Shown: positions 1-9,176, counted from the stretch's first letter. The stretch is 64,000 nucleotides of DNA from Deinococcus puniceus (GCF_001644565.1 NZ_CP011387.1:914501-978500); one strand, 5' to 3'. Made by a program: numbers and translations. The notes: generated by a model not told the origin, from the sequence alone.

Positions 1-102
1 CAACAGGGCTGGGGGCGGTTGCTGGGCAAGGGTGCTGGAAGCTGGGCCAAAGCTGGCAAAAGTAAGGGCCGCCGTCAGAGCGGTCAGAAAGGGTATACGC
101 AT
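1..102 (-). CDS. N-terminal fragment of a secreted protein
   Basis: Only the first 34 codons lie in the window; the gene runs off the left edge on the minus strand. The ATG at 102 is preceded by a strong Shine-Dalgarno, AGGAGG, about 9 nt upstream. The peptide begins MRIPFLTALTAALTFASFGP and continues into an Ala/Ser/Pro-rich stretch, which is a signal-peptide profile: a positive n-region, a hydrophobic core and a likely cleavage near SSTLAQQ. The product should be exported, but nothing of the mature domain is visible and no function can be given. It lies downstream of mqnD on the same strand, 159 bp away, with an imperfect palindrome between. Confidence 0.6.
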   Translation of the reverse strand, partial: MRIPFLTALTAALTFASFGPASSTLAQQPPPALL

Positions 103-181
103 GGTGTGGAGCCTCCTGAAAAGCAGCATCACACACGCCTGAAATGTCCAAACCTGCTTTCTGACACCTTCTGAGTGCTAC

Positions 182-221
182 TTAAGCCTCTTCTCAAAGC
201 TGAGTTGAGGCGAGCTTAAGC
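182..221. promoter_or_regulatory. imperfect palindrome between mqnD and the edge gene
   Basis: CTTAAGCCTC at the left and GAGGCGAGCTTAAG at the right form an inverted repeat interrupted by a two-base insertion. It sits between the mqnD stop and the start of the secreted-protein gene. There is no U-tract, so it is not an obvious intrinsic terminator; an operator for the edge gene is possible. Confidence 0.3.
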
Positions 222-261
222 AGCGGCCCAACTCTGGAGAAGACAGCTGGTTTGTTATACA

Positions 262-1128
262 TCAGGAGCCAGAAGAAACGAACAAGGGCAAATCTGAATC
301 TGGAACTGCCCCCACAGCTCTGGCGCGGCGGTGCAACTCCTGTACGGCGCGTTCGCCTTCCTCGCCCACATCCAAGCTGAATTCATTCACGTACAGGTCT
401 ATGTGCGCCCGCATCACTTCGTCCGACATTTCGGCGGCGTGGGCGCGGATGTACTCGGTGGCGGCCTGCGGGTGGGCGTAGGCATAGTCCAAACTCTGGC
501 GCACAGCGGTATTCAGGCTCCATTGCAATTCGGCGGGCAGGTCACGGCGTACCAAGATTGCGCCGAGCGGCAGCGGCAACCCGGTTTCGCCTTCCCACCA
601 CGCGCCCAAGTCCAGCACTTTGCCTAGGCCGTGCTGCGGGTAGGTAAAGCGCGACTCGTGAATGATCAGGCCCGCGTCTACGGGTTGGCCTTCCCATTCC
701 CCGTACTCCACGGCGGGCATCACGGCGTCGTAGCGCATTCTCAGCACCTTCACGTCTGGGTAGACGGCCCGTAGCAGCAGTTCGGCGGTGGTCAGTGCGC
801 CAGGAGAAGCCACTACCTTTCCATTTAAATCCGTAGCAGCCGCTCCATTCCGCGCCACCACCAGCGGCCCCACGCCCCGGCCCAGTGCGCCGCCCGCCCG
901 CAGCGCCACGTACCTGTCCATCACGCCAAAATAGGCGCGGTAACTGATTTTGGTGATGGGCAGGCGGCCTTGCACGGCCCAGTCGTTTAGCGTCTGCACG
1001 TCTTCCAATACCTCTTGCACGGGCACAGGCGACGGCGTAAGGCCCGCGTGCAGGGCGTGGAAAATAAACGTGTCGTTGGGGCAAAACGAGTAACCCAGTT
1101 GAAGGACGGCGGGAGCGGGGGCGGTCAT
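262..1128 (-). CDS. mqnD: 1,4-dihydroxy-6-naphthoate synthase (MqnD)
   Basis: MqnD converts cyclic dehypoxanthinyl futalosine to 1,4-dihydroxy-6-naphthoate in the futalosine route to menaquinone, a cytosolic step. The 288-residue protein has the length and motifs of the MqnA/MqnD periplasmic-binding-like family: the N-terminal YSFCPNDTF motif (residues 13-21), a TKISYRAYF segment and a DAGLIIHESRF segment, the latter characteristic of MqnD rather than MqnA. The start is ATG at 1128, six bases after a TACCCT box, so the message is probably leaderless. It is divergent from the DUF6174 lipoprotein. No other mqn gene is in the window. Family assignment is confident; D against A rests on the HESR motif. 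Confidence 0.88.
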   Translation of the reverse strand: MTAPAPAVLQLGYSFCPNDTFIFHALHAGLTPSPVPVQEVLEDVQTLNDWAVQGRLPITKISYRAYFGVMDRYVALRAGGALGRGVGPLVVARNGAAATDLNGKVVASPGALTTAELLLRAVYPDVKVLRMRYDAVMPAVEYGEWEGQPVDAGLIIHESRFTYPQHGLGKVLDLGAWWEGETGLPLPLGAILVRRDLPAELQWSLNTAVRQSLDYAYAHPQAATEYIRAHAAEMSDEVMRAHIDLYVNEFSLDVGEEGERAVQELHRRARAVGAVPDSDLPLFVSSGS

Positions 1129-1134
1129 GCGGTC

Positions 1135-1140
1135 AGGGTA
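1135..1140 (-). promoter_or_regulatory. -10 box for leaderless mqnD transcript
   Basis: TACCCT on the minus strand ends 6 nt before the mqnD ATG. There is no room for a Shine-Dalgarno. Confidence 0.45.
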
Positions 1141-1224
1141 CGCCTAGGGCGGCGGGGCAATGGTCTTCAGGTTCGCTCAAGACGGCGTGCAGGCTTCATC
1201 AGCGGCCCATCATGCGGGGTTGGG

Positions 1225-1230
1225 TAGGCT
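1225..1230 (+). promoter_or_regulatory. -10 box for leaderless DUF6174 lipoprotein transcript
   Basis: TAGGCT followed by GGGCGC and the ATG at 1237. Confidence 0.45.
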
Positions 1231-1236
1231 GGGCGC

Positions 1237-1776
1237 ATGATGCGTTCCGTGTTGCTGGCCGTGCTGACGCTGAGTCTGAGCGCGTGCATGAATAAACCTG
1301 TTGCGGCAACTTCCGGCGGCGCGGAACCACAGCCCCAACCACAAACGCAGCCCGCCGCCTGCGTAGATAGCTACACCCGCCCCGATTTCGCCCGCCTGAA
1401 CGCCGATCTGGGTGCCGCCCGTACCCGCTGGCAGGCTGCCGCCCCCTCCACCTACGCCTACGATTTTGCCCAGTACGCCTTGCCTGTGCGCTTTCCCGCC
1501 GTGCGCGTCACCGTCAGCGGCGGGGCGGTGCAGAGTGTGGCCGTCAAAGCAGGCGAGCAGGGTGAACCCTCGGCGCAGGCCCGCGCCACCGTCGAAGACC
1601 TCTTTCAGAATATTGCCGACGCTTTGGCCTATCAGCAGGGGCAGCCTTGCCCGGAGATAGAGGCCGAATATGACGCGCAGGATGGGCATCCGACGCGGTT
1701 GTTTAGCGGTACGGAGGAAGCGAATGTGGCCGATGGGGAAGGGGAGTGGAATGTGACGGGGTTTGAGCGGCGTTGA
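1237..1776 (+). CDS. DUF6174-type lipoprotein
   Basis: A 179-residue predicted lipoprotein. The signal peptide MMRSVLLAVLTLSLSAC ends in a lipobox (LSAC, Cys17), so the mature protein should be anchored to a membrane. A Pro/Gln linker (residues 30-40) leads to a domain with an ARTRWQAAAPSTYAYDFAQY segment, the pattern of DUF6174 proteins (a short helix, then a sheet rich in R-V-T-V-xx-G). The later stretch VEDLFQNIADAL...EYDAQDGHPTRL also fits that family. The function is unknown. The gene stands alone and convergent with pabC across a repeat-filled gap. Confidence 0.6.
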   Translation: MMRSVLLAVLTLSLSACMNKPVAATSGGAEPQPQPQTQPAACVDSYTRPDFARLNADLGAARTRWQAAAPSTYAYDFAQYALPVRFPAVRVTVSGGAVQSVAVKAGEQGEPSAQARATVEDLFQNIADALAYQQGQPCPEIEAEYDAQDGHPTRLFSGTEEANVADGEGEWNVTGFERR

Positions 1777-1808
1777 GGGCGGTATTTGGAGCTTGTCCCA
1801 CGTTGGAT

Positions 1809-2005
1809 TCCCCCACCCCCCAGCCCCCGCCCCCAAAGGGGTCAGGGGAGCTAAGCGCTCCGCTCGGGAGGAGTGATCTTGTCGTGTTTCAAGTCGGCTG
1901 GCTCGTTCATCTGAAGCGGAATCGCTAATCGTCTTGAAAATGGAATTGGCCCGCCCACTGCGTGGACGACGGCCTCACACGGATTCGGGCGGGGACGATT
2001 TGGGT
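1809..2005. repeat. long intergenic repeat, copy A (about 195 bp)
   Basis: This stretch matches 38147-38340 over its whole length with scattered substitutions. Shared words include CCCCCCAGCCCCCGCC, AGGGGTCAGGGGAG, GGAATTGGCCCGC, ACGACGGCCTC and CACGGATTCGGGCGGG. CCCGCCC and GGGCGGG near its right end can pair around about 30 nt. There is no ORF of note in it. Confidence 0.7.
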
Positions 2006-2012
2006 CTGTTTT

Positions 2013-2082
2013 CCCCCTCTCCCCTTGCGGGGGAGGGCGCTGTGAAACAGCGGGAGGGGGGAAGTGAGCGCCAGCGATTGTC
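2013..2082 (+). repeat. REP-like palindromic element 1
   Basis: CCCCTCTCCCCTTGCGGGGGAGG, an inserted GCGCTGTGAAACAGCG, then GGGAGGGGGGAAGTGAGCGCCAGCGATTG. The conserved half AGTGAGCG-AGCGATTGcC recurs at 7690, 9177/10251, 10387, 40032 and 55023. It lies just downstream of pabC. Confidence 0.65.
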
Positions 2083-2094
2083 CTTCTTAGACCC

Positions 2095-2811
2095 TTAGAC
2101 CATCTCCTCCCCCGGCCACACCAATTCCCAATCCTCCGTTTCCGGCCACTGCACGGGCAAACTCAGCCGCAGCCCTGGCCCCGTGATTTCCTGCACGGGC
2201 ACGATGCCCACGCCCGCGCCGCAAATCCAGGCGCGGCTGACTTCGGACGGTTCGGCGGCAGACACGGGCCGCGTCTCGAAGTCCTGCCCCTGTACAAAGG
2301 CGGCGCGGGTGAGGCCCGGTAAGCCGCCCGCCGGAAGAACCAGTCGCCCGCCGATTTCCAGCAAAGGCGAGGTGCGCGAGCCGTCTACGACGTGACCAGT
2401 TGCATCTAGCAACCAACCCTCAAACACTCCTGCGGCAGCGGCTTGCTGCGCGGCGAGGCGGTAGGGCAGATAATTTCCGGTTTTGTGCGCGGCCAATTGC
2501 GGGTGCGGCTGAATGTCGGTGAGGACAACCCGGACGCCAGCAACAGGGCGCGGGCCGGGGGTCAGCGGGCGGTGCAGGGCGAAGGTGCCGCCTGCCGTGA
2601 CTGTGACGCGTAATAAGCCCCACGCGAAAGCTTCCAGCGCTGGCAACTCGGTTTCAGGTGCGGGCAGGCCCAGAAACGTGCAAGTGCCTGCCAGCCGCGC
2701 CCAATGTGCAGGCCAGTTCAACGCCGCGCCCTGCCGTGTCCGAACAGTTGTAAACGCCGAAGCCCCATGCAGCCAAGCCGCATCGTCCAAGCCAGCAGGC
2801 AAGATGTTCAC
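2095..2811 (-). CDS. pabC: 4-amino-4-deoxychorismate lyase-like class IV aminotransferase (PabC)
   Basis: PabC removes pyruvate from aminodeoxychorismate to give p-aminobenzoate for folate. This 238-residue PLP fold-type IV protein shows the HGASAFTTVRTRQG start of the family, the KTGNYLPYRLAAQQAA segment carrying the PLP lysine, DATGHVVDGSRTSPLLEI and LPGLTRAAF. I place the start at GTG 2811: it overlaps the pabBA stop as GTGA, has GGGGGAG just upstream, and begins where homology begins. A longer in-frame extension reaches into pabBA and is not credible. The stop codon lies within a GGTCTAA heptamer repeat. Translational coupling to pabBA supports the folate role over a branched-chain aminotransferase. 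Confidence 0.82.
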   Translation of the reverse strand: MNILPAGLDDAAWLHGASAFTTVRTRQGAALNWPAHWARLAGTCTFLGLPAPETELPALEAFAWGLLRVTVTAGGTFALHRPLTPGPRPVAGVRVVLTDIQPHPQLAAHKTGNYLPYRLAAQQAAAAGVFEGWLLDATGHVVDGSRTSPLLEIGGRLVLPAGGLPGLTRAAFVQGQDFETRPVSAAEPSEVSRAWICGAGVGIVPVQEITGPGLRLSLPVQWPETEDWELVWPGEEMV

Positions 2812-4793
2812 AGGTTCTCCCCCGATCCACGATCCACCAACCACGCTCGGCTTCCCTTCAGCCAATTGCCCAGCAGCACCCGTCCAAACGGACTCAGAAT
2901 GCTTTCGGGGTGAAATTGCACGCCCCACGCGGGTAAGTTTTGGGCTTGCAGGGCCATGATTTCCGAACTGTCGGCGCTGCGGGCGGTGATCAGTTTGGGT
3001 GGAAGGCCACGCACCACCAGCGAGTGATACCGGCCAAATTCTGCGCCGTCCAGAATCCCCGCGAACAGCCCCGTTCCCGCGTGTTGCACAGCTTCCGGGC
3101 GGCCATGCACAGGCGCGGCCCGTTCCACGTTGCCCCCCAACACTTGCCCCAACGCCTGATGCCCGAGGCACACGCCCAGCAGCGGAATCTGGCGTTCCAG
3201 ACACAGCCGGGTCAGAGCCAACGTGCAGCCGCTGGAATCGGGCGTGCCGGGGCCGGGGCCGATCAGCACGGCGTCAGGGCGAGTTGCCAGCAGCGCTTCA
3301 GGCTGTTCGTCCTGCGAGTGCACATTGACCTCTGCGCCCAGCGCCCGCAAGTCGTGGGCCAGATTCCAAGTGAAGGAATCGCGGTTGTCCAGCAGCAGCA
3401 CGCGCAGGCCCGCGCCCACAGCGGCACTCGCGTTGGGAGCCTGCCACGCCCGCCCCTTTGCTGGTAATGCTGGAGCCTGCGCCGCTCGCCCCGGCACATC
3501 GGCCAGCACGCCCAGCAGCGCCTGAGCCTTGTGTACCGTTTCCCGTGCTTCGGCGTCGGCGTCGGCATCTATGACCGTGCCTCCGCCTGCGCGTACCGTC
3601 ACCGTCCAGCCGTCTGTATCTCGCACAAACGCCGCCGTTCGGATCAGGATATTCAGGTCTACCCGCGCCCCCGACAAAATGCCCACGCCGCCCGTATACC
3701 AGCCACGCGGCCCCGGCTCCAGCGCCCGAATCGCTTCCATCACGCGGGGTTTGGGTGCGCCTGTGATCGTGCCGCCGGGAAAAGTGGCAGCCAGCACGTC
3801 GCGCAAGCCAATTCCGGGGCGGGCGGTAGCCGTCACTTCCGACACCAGATGCATGACGTGGCTGTAGCGTTCCACCAGCATCAGATCGGGCACCGAGACC
3901 GTGCCAGCCGCCGCCACCGCGCCCAGATCGTGGCGCACCAAATCGACCAGCATCGTGTGTTCGGCCTGTTCTTTGGCGCTGGCCCGCAGTTCGGCTTCCA
4001 GTGCGGCGTCTTCTGCGGGCGTGTCGCCGCGCCGCCGCGTGCCCGCAATCGGGCGGGCCGACAATCTATCGCCCTCCCACAGCACCAAGCGTTCCGGGCT
4101 GCACGACACCACCGTCTCATTCCCCATCTCCAAGAACGCCATGAAAGGGCTGGGATTCACGTCCCGCAGGCGCAGGTAGGCCGCCAACGGATCGCCCGCC
4201 GCCGCCGCCCGCACCCCCCGCGACAGGTTCACCTGATAGACCTCACCCGCCCGGATCAGCTCCTGCACGGCCCGCACACCGTCCGGGTACGCCACGTCAT
4301 CGGCCCCGAATGGCCCCACATGCAGCGCCGGGATGGGAGCCGGGGCGTGGGCCAACACTGCCGCCCAGTCCACATGCCCCGCCTCGCCCACCACCGTCAG
4401 CGTGCCCGCCTGTCTGTCCCACACCAACCCGCTGGGATAGAAGCCCCACCACCCCGCCGCGCCGTCCGAGTCGTGAGTTTCCAGCCCAAATTCCCGCGCC
4501 GCCTCGTACTTCAGGCCGCCTAACCACGCCGGAAACAATTCACCGCCGCTGGGCCGTTCGGGGAGTTCGGTTTGCGCCCGCGCAGGCCACGCGCTGAGGT
4601 ACGAAAAGCGCCCGTAATCCACCTCTGGCCCCAGCGATTCCAGCAGGGCAATGCCGGGGGCATGCATGGCCCGCAGGCGCAGCAGCACGTCTGCCGGAGA
4701 GAGGAGTGGGGGAGTGAGGTCTGGCACGGCTGTAAGTGTAGAGAAACCGTGAGTGGTCAGTGGGTAGTGGTGAGTGGGAAGGTCAAGGGCCAA
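2808..4793 (-). CDS. pabB: fused aminodeoxychorismate synthase, components I and II (PabB-PabA)
   Basis: This chain joins the chorismate-binding component (about residues 90-430) to a class I glutamine amidotransferase (about 470-650). Together they make 4-amino-4-deoxychorismate from chorismate and glutamine. The PabB half has VYQVNLSRG, PIAGTRRRG (near residue 248), EHTMLVDLVRHDLG and FPGGTITGAPK. The PabA half has GPGPGTP, GVCLGHQALG with the nucleophilic Cys near 540, and HPES near 628. PIAGT replaces the PIKGT lysine motif of many PabB enzymes, so anthranilate synthase is the alternative; linkage to pabC favours PabB. The first about 20 codons from the TTG at 4793 are heptamer-repeat sequence and the true start may be later. 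Confidence 0.85.
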   Translation of the reverse strand: MALDLPTHHYPLTTHGFSTLTAVPDLTPPLLSPADVLLRLRAMHAPGIALLESLGPEVDYGRFSYLSAWPARAQTELPERPSGGELFPAWLGGLKYEAAREFGLETHDSDGAAGWWGFYPSGLVWDRQAGTLTVVGEAGHVDWAAVLAHAPAPIPALHVGPFGADDVAYPDGVRAVQELIRAGEVYQVNLSRGVRAAAAGDPLAAYLRLRDVNPSPFMAFLEMGNETVVSCSPERLVLWEGDRLSARPIAGTRRRGDTPAEDAALEAELRASAKEQAEHTMLVDLVRHDLGAVAAAGTVSVPDLMLVERYSHVMHLVSEVTATARPGIGLRDVLAATFPGGTITGAPKPRVMEAIRALEPGPRGWYTGGVGILSGARVDLNILIRTAAFVRDTDGWTVTVRAGGGTVIDADADAEARETVHKAQALLGVLADVPGRAAQAPALPAKGRAWQAPNASAAVGAGLRVLLLDNRDSFTWNLAHDLRALGAEVNVHSQDEQPEALLATRPDAVLIGPGPGTPDSSGCTLALTRLCLERQIPLLGVCLGHQALGQVLGGNVERAAPVHGRPEAVQHAGTGLFAGILDGAEFGRYHSLVVRGLPPKLITARSADSSEIMALQAQNLPAWGVQFHPESILSPFGRVLLGNWLKGSRAWLVDRGSGENL

Positions 4794-4845
4794 CCCTAGA
4801 ATCTTGGGCGTTTCCTACGATCCACACTCCACGCTCTACATCCCC
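4752..4845. repeat. heptamer repeats flanking and inside the 5' end of pabBA
   Basis: Four tandem heptamers AGTGGTC, AGTGGGT, AGTGGTG, AGTGGGA occupy 4752-4779. A second run, CGATCCA, CACTCCA, CGCTCTA, CATCCCC, occupies 4818-4845. The first run would encode TTHYPLTTH-like residues if pabBA really starts at 4793. Confidence 0.6.
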
Positions 4846-4879
4846 GCTTAATCCCCTATTTCTTGTACGGCTTTCCGGG

Positions 4880-4885
4880 TAAACT
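4880..4885 (+). promoter_or_regulatory. -10 box for leaderless Rrf2 regulator transcript
   Basis: TAAACT, then AACCCC, then the ATG at 4892. Confidence 0.45.
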
Positions 4886-4891
4886 AACCCC

Positions 4892-5362
4892 ATGTGGGTC
4901 TCAACCAAAGCGCAATACGGACTTCGTGCCCTGATTGAGATAGGCCGCCGGGGCGGTGAGGCTGTGCCGCTTAAGGATGTGGCCGAGCGCCAAGGCCTCA
5001 GCCAACACTATCTGGAGCAGATCGCCAGCAATTTGCGCCGGGCCGGGTTTATTCGCAGTATTCGCGGCGCACACGGCGGTTACCGTCTGGCGCGGGCGGC
5101 GTCGGCCATCAATGCCTACGATGTGGTCACGGCGATGGAAGGCAGCATTGCCCCAGTGTCCTGCGTAGAGGACAACCACGTGTGCGACAGCCAGAACGTG
5201 TGCGGCACGCAAGACCTGTGGTACCGCGTAGATGCTGCCCTACGCGACGTATTGGGCGGCACTTCGCTGGCCGATCTGATCGAGCAGAGTGACCGCCAAC
5301 AGCACGCCCGCTTGGTGCAACTGGAACCTATGCGGCCTGATGTGTTGGGGCTGGGTAGCTAG
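4892..5362 (+). CDS. Rrf2 family transcriptional regulator with three cysteines
   Basis: A 156-residue Rrf2/IscR-type DNA-binding protein. It begins MWVSTKAQYGLRALIEI, has a winged helix with LKDVAERQGLSQHYLEQIASNLRRAGFI and the wing RGAHGGYRLAR, then AYDVVTAMEGS. Cys91, Cys98 and Cys104 are spaced C-x6-C-x5-C, matching the iron-sulfur ligands of IscR, so it may bind a cluster and sense iron-sulfur status, nitric oxide or redox state. No isc or suf gene is nearby, so the target is unknown. A TAAACT box sits 6 nt before the ATG. It converges on the lactonase-like gene 14 bp downstream. Confidence 0.85.
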   Translation: MWVSTKAQYGLRALIEIGRRGGEAVPLKDVAERQGLSQHYLEQIASNLRRAGFIRSIRGAHGGYRLARAASAINAYDVVTAMEGSIAPVSCVEDNHVCDSQNVCGTQDLWYRVDAALRDVLGGTSLADLIEQSDRQQHARLVQLEPMRPDVLGLGS

Positions 5363-5376
5363 AAGGCTTACCCTCC

Positions 5377-6081
5377 TCAATCGTAATACTCCGGCAGCGT
5401 CTTCAGCCCTGCCCACTGTGCTTGGTCATGCCCGAAAATGACCAGCCCGATCTGCTCGCGTTCCACCAGATCAAGCAGCTTGACGGTGCTGATGCGGATT
5501 GCCTCGGCGTCCGGATTGCTGCCGTCAGCATGCTCGTCACGGCTGAAGTCTTTGCCCAAGGAAACCGCGTCGATAGGCAACAACACCGTCCCTGTCTTGG
5601 GCAGCCGCACCAGCACCGATTGGTGCCCCAGTACGTGCCCGCTCGTTTCGATCAGCTCTAGCCCCGGCAGCAGTTCCATGTCCCCATCCACCAGTCGGAT
5701 TCGCTCTGAGGGCTGATCCCATTCGGGCCGTGTGGCCGCAAAACGGGGATTGGTCGCCGCGTCTAGATGATGCACACGCTGAACTACGTACTGCGCTTCC
5801 TTGAAGGCCGCGTGTCTTCCGGCGTGGTCAAGATCGTAATGCGTCGAAATGACGGTATCAATGTCGTCCGGTGTCAGGCCGATGCTCGCCAACTGCACGG
5901 TCACGTTCTGCCCATTCTCGAAGTCGGAGCCTTCTTCTGGGATGATCTCTGGGAGGCCAGTGTCGATCAGAATGTTGTGGCCGTCCTCCATCTGCACCAA
6001 GTAGCACACAATCGGAATCTGGTACTGCGGCATGTTTCCCACCTGCATCATATACAAACGCTTTACGGCGGTCTGGCTCAT
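5377..6081 (-). CDS. metallo-beta-lactamase-fold hydrolase, AHL-lactonase-like
   Basis: A 234-residue protein with the overall plan of the N-acyl homoserine lactonase branch of the MBL fold: DGHNILIDTGLPE near the N-terminus, ISTHYDLDHAG, SGHVLGHQSVLV, a DAVSLG aspartate and a final FGHD histidine. The metal motif is HYDLDH where HxHxDH is usual, so the second histidine is aspartate. The bimetal centre may still form with Asp, or activity may be altered. The real substrate could be a lactone or another ester. AGGGAG sits 5 nt before the ATG at 6081. No quorum-sensing gene is nearby. Confidence 0.72.
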   Translation of the reverse strand: MSQTAVKRLYMMQVGNMPQYQIPIVCYLVQMEDGHNILIDTGLPEIIPEEGSDFENGQNVTVQLASIGLTPDDIDTVISTHYDLDHAGRHAAFKEAQYVVQRVHHLDAATNPRFAATRPEWDQPSERIRLVDGDMELLPGLELIETSGHVLGHQSVLVRLPKTGTVLLPIDAVSLGKDFSRDEHADGSNPDAEAIRISTVKLLDLVEREQIGLVIFGHDQAQWAGLKTLPEYYD

Positions 6082-6136
6082 GTGTTCTCCCTGAAACCCG
6101 AAGATAGGTTTCCGTCCCTGACATCGCGAGGCTTGA

Positions 6137-6496
6137 ATGATCGTTCATATCACCACCCGCTCAGCTTGGGCGGAGGCACAGCACGTCGGCCACTATAGCC
6201 ATCCCAGTCTGGTTGCAGACGGATACATTCATTGCTCTACGCCGACTGCCGAGCAGGTTATCGCCGTTGCCAACGCCTATTTTTTGGGCCAGCCTGACCT
6301 ATTGTTACTGCACATCAATCCCGAACGACTAACCTCAACACTCAAGTCCGAGGAATACGAAGACAGTGGGCTGTTTTTCCCGCATGTCTACGGCACCATC
6401 AATCTGGACGCCGTAGTCCGGGTGTCCGACTTTCGGCCCGCGCCAGATGGATTGTTCTCACTTTCCAACTTGGCCGGAGCGACTGAAACCCTGTGA
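6137..6496 (+). CDS. DUF952 family protein
   Basis: A compact 119-residue protein that fits DUF952: it starts IVHITTRSAWAEA, then GYIHCSTPTAEQV, LLLLHINPERL, and FPHVYGTINLDAVV. The family adopts a fold related to ADP-ribosyltransferase-like proteins, but its reaction is not established. The start ATG at 6137 has GCGAGG about 8 nt upstream. It is divergent from the lactonase-like gene (55 bp apart) and 45 bp ahead of pyrD. Confidence 0.75.
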   Translation: MIVHITTRSAWAEAQHVGHYSHPSLVADGYIHCSTPTAEQVIAVANAYFLGQPDLLLLHINPERLTSTLKSEEYEDSGLFFPHVYGTINLDAVVRVSDFRPAPDGLFSLSNLAGATETL

Positions 6497-6528
6497 TCTG
6501 TCCAGAGAAGTTCTGACCTTCCACGCTC

Positions 6529-6534
6529 TATCCT
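6529..6534 (+). promoter_or_regulatory. -10 box for leaderless pyrD transcript
   Basis: TATCCT followed by GTTGCCC and GTG at 6542. The spacing favours GTG 6542 over the TTG at 6536. Confidence 0.45.
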
Positions 6535-6541
6535 GTTGCCC

Positions 6542-7645
6542 GTGTACCGCCAAGCCCTCCGCCCGCTGCTGTTTCGTCTGGATGCCGAGGACGCGCATCA
6601 CCTGAGCCTGAATATGTTGGAGGCGGCCTCCCGGCTTCCGCTGTGGCCTGCGCTGGTACGCGGAGTCACGCTGCCCGGAACGGTGCAACCGCAGTTGACG
6701 CAAACGCTGTGGGGGCGCACCTTCGCCTCTCCGGTGGGGCTGGCGGCGGGGCTGGACAAGAACGGTGTGGCGGTTCCGGCCTTTGGCGCGATGGGCTTTG
6801 GTTTTCTGGAAGTGGGCACAGTCACACCGCTGCCGCAGCCCGGCAACCCGCGCCCGCGCCTGTTCCGTCTGCCATCCGACGGGGCTCTGATCAACCGGAT
6901 GGGCTTCAACAATGCCGGGGCAGAGGCCTTGCGCGGGCGTCTGGCGGGGGGAATACGGCCTGTGCCCGTGTGGGTCAATATCGGCAAAAACAAAGACACG
7001 CCCAACGAAGAAGCCGCGCAGGACTACCTTAAATGTGTGCGGGCGCTGCACGCGGTGGCCGACGGGTTTGTCATCAATGTGAGCAGCCCCAATACGCCGG
7101 GTCTGCGGGCGCTGCAAGAGGCGGCGGGCTTGGCGGCGCTGGTGCGTGTTGTGCAGGAAGAAGTGGAACGGCTGAGCGGGGGTGAGGCGGGGCGGGTGCG
7201 AGGGGGCCGCCGCGCTCCGCCTGTGCTGGTGAAGCTGGCCCCTGACCTGCACCCCGCCGACTTCGAGGCCAGCGTCAACGCCGTGCAGGACGCGGGTGCA
7301 GACGGTCTGATCATCAGTAACACGACGCTGAACCGCACCGGACTGACCCACGGCCACGCTGCCGAAGCGGGCGGCCTCAGCGGGATTCCGTTGGCCCTCC
7401 GCAGCACCGCGCTGATTCGTGATGCCTACCGCCAAACGCGGGGCCGCCTGCCGATTGTGGGTGTGGGCGGCATTTTTACCCCTGCTGAGGCTTACGCCAA
7501 AATCCGCGCCGGGGCCAGCCTGATCGAGCTGTATACCGGCCTAATCTACGAAGGCCCGTTGCTGCCCGCCCGCCTGAACCGCACGCTAGCGCAGTATTTG
7601 CAGCGCGACGGGTTTAAGACGGTGGCGGAAGCGGTGGGGGAGTAG
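6542..7645 (+). CDS. pyrD: dihydroorotate dehydrogenase, quinone-dependent (class 2)
   Basis: PyrD oxidises dihydroorotate to orotate in pyrimidine synthesis and passes electrons to membrane quinone. The 367-residue protein begins VYRQALRPLLFRLDAEDAHHLSL, the amphipathic N-terminal helix of class 2 enzymes. It then shows SPVGLAAGLDKNGVAVP, FGFLEVGTVTPLPQPGNPRPRLFRLP, NRMGFNN, INVSSPNTPGLR (Ser is the class 2 catalytic base), SNTTLNR, and the flavin phosphate loop VGVGGI...AGASLIELYTGLIY. I use GTG 6542; a TTG two codons earlier is possible. A REP-like element follows the stop. Confidence 0.93.
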   Translation: MYRQALRPLLFRLDAEDAHHLSLNMLEAASRLPLWPALVRGVTLPGTVQPQLTQTLWGRTFASPVGLAAGLDKNGVAVPAFGAMGFGFLEVGTVTPLPQPGNPRPRLFRLPSDGALINRMGFNNAGAEALRGRLAGGIRPVPVWVNIGKNKDTPNEEAAQDYLKCVRALHAVADGFVINVSSPNTPGLRALQEAAGLAALVRVVQEEVERLSGGEAGRVRGGRRAPPVLVKLAPDLHPADFEASVNAVQDAGADGLIISNTTLNRTGLTHGHAAEAGGLSGIPLALRSTALIRDAYRQTRGRLPIVGVGGIFTPAEAYAKIRAGASLIELYTGLIYEGPLLPARLNRTLAQYLQRDGFKTVAEAVGE

Positions 7646-7689
7646 GGGGCAAGCAGATTTATATAAGTCGCACAATTTGGGTTTTTAAG

Positions 7690-7765
7690 CCCTCCCTCTT
7701 GAGGGGGGAGGGTTGGGACTCGTAGAGCTACGCAGGAGAGGGGGTGAGTGAGCAAAGCTATTGCC

Positions 7766-7768
<3 letters not shown>
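7690..7768 (+). repeat. REP-like palindromic element 2
   Basis: CCTCCCTCTTGAGGGGGGAGG, an inserted CGTAGAGCTACG palindrome, then GGAGAGGGGGTGAGTGAGCAAAGCTATTGCCC. It fills the gap between the convergent pyrD and alcohol dehydrogenase genes. Confidence 0.65.
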
Positions 7769-9052
<1,284 letters not shown>

Positions 9053-9176
9053 GGGAATTCCTCCGGTGCAGCCTTGTTGGGGTAGGTTGTCGCGTTTCCG
9101 GCAGGCTAGCACCCGTGCAGTTCAAAGGAATCGCCCGTCTGGGCATGGCAGACAGGCGGGGAAGGTAGGATTTGAG

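Noticed and set aside
2812..3204. N-terminal extension of pabC into pabBA
   Set aside because: The open frame continues upstream, but it is antisense-like in composition, lacks homology to PabC, and the GTG at 2811 has both coupling and a ribosome-binding site.
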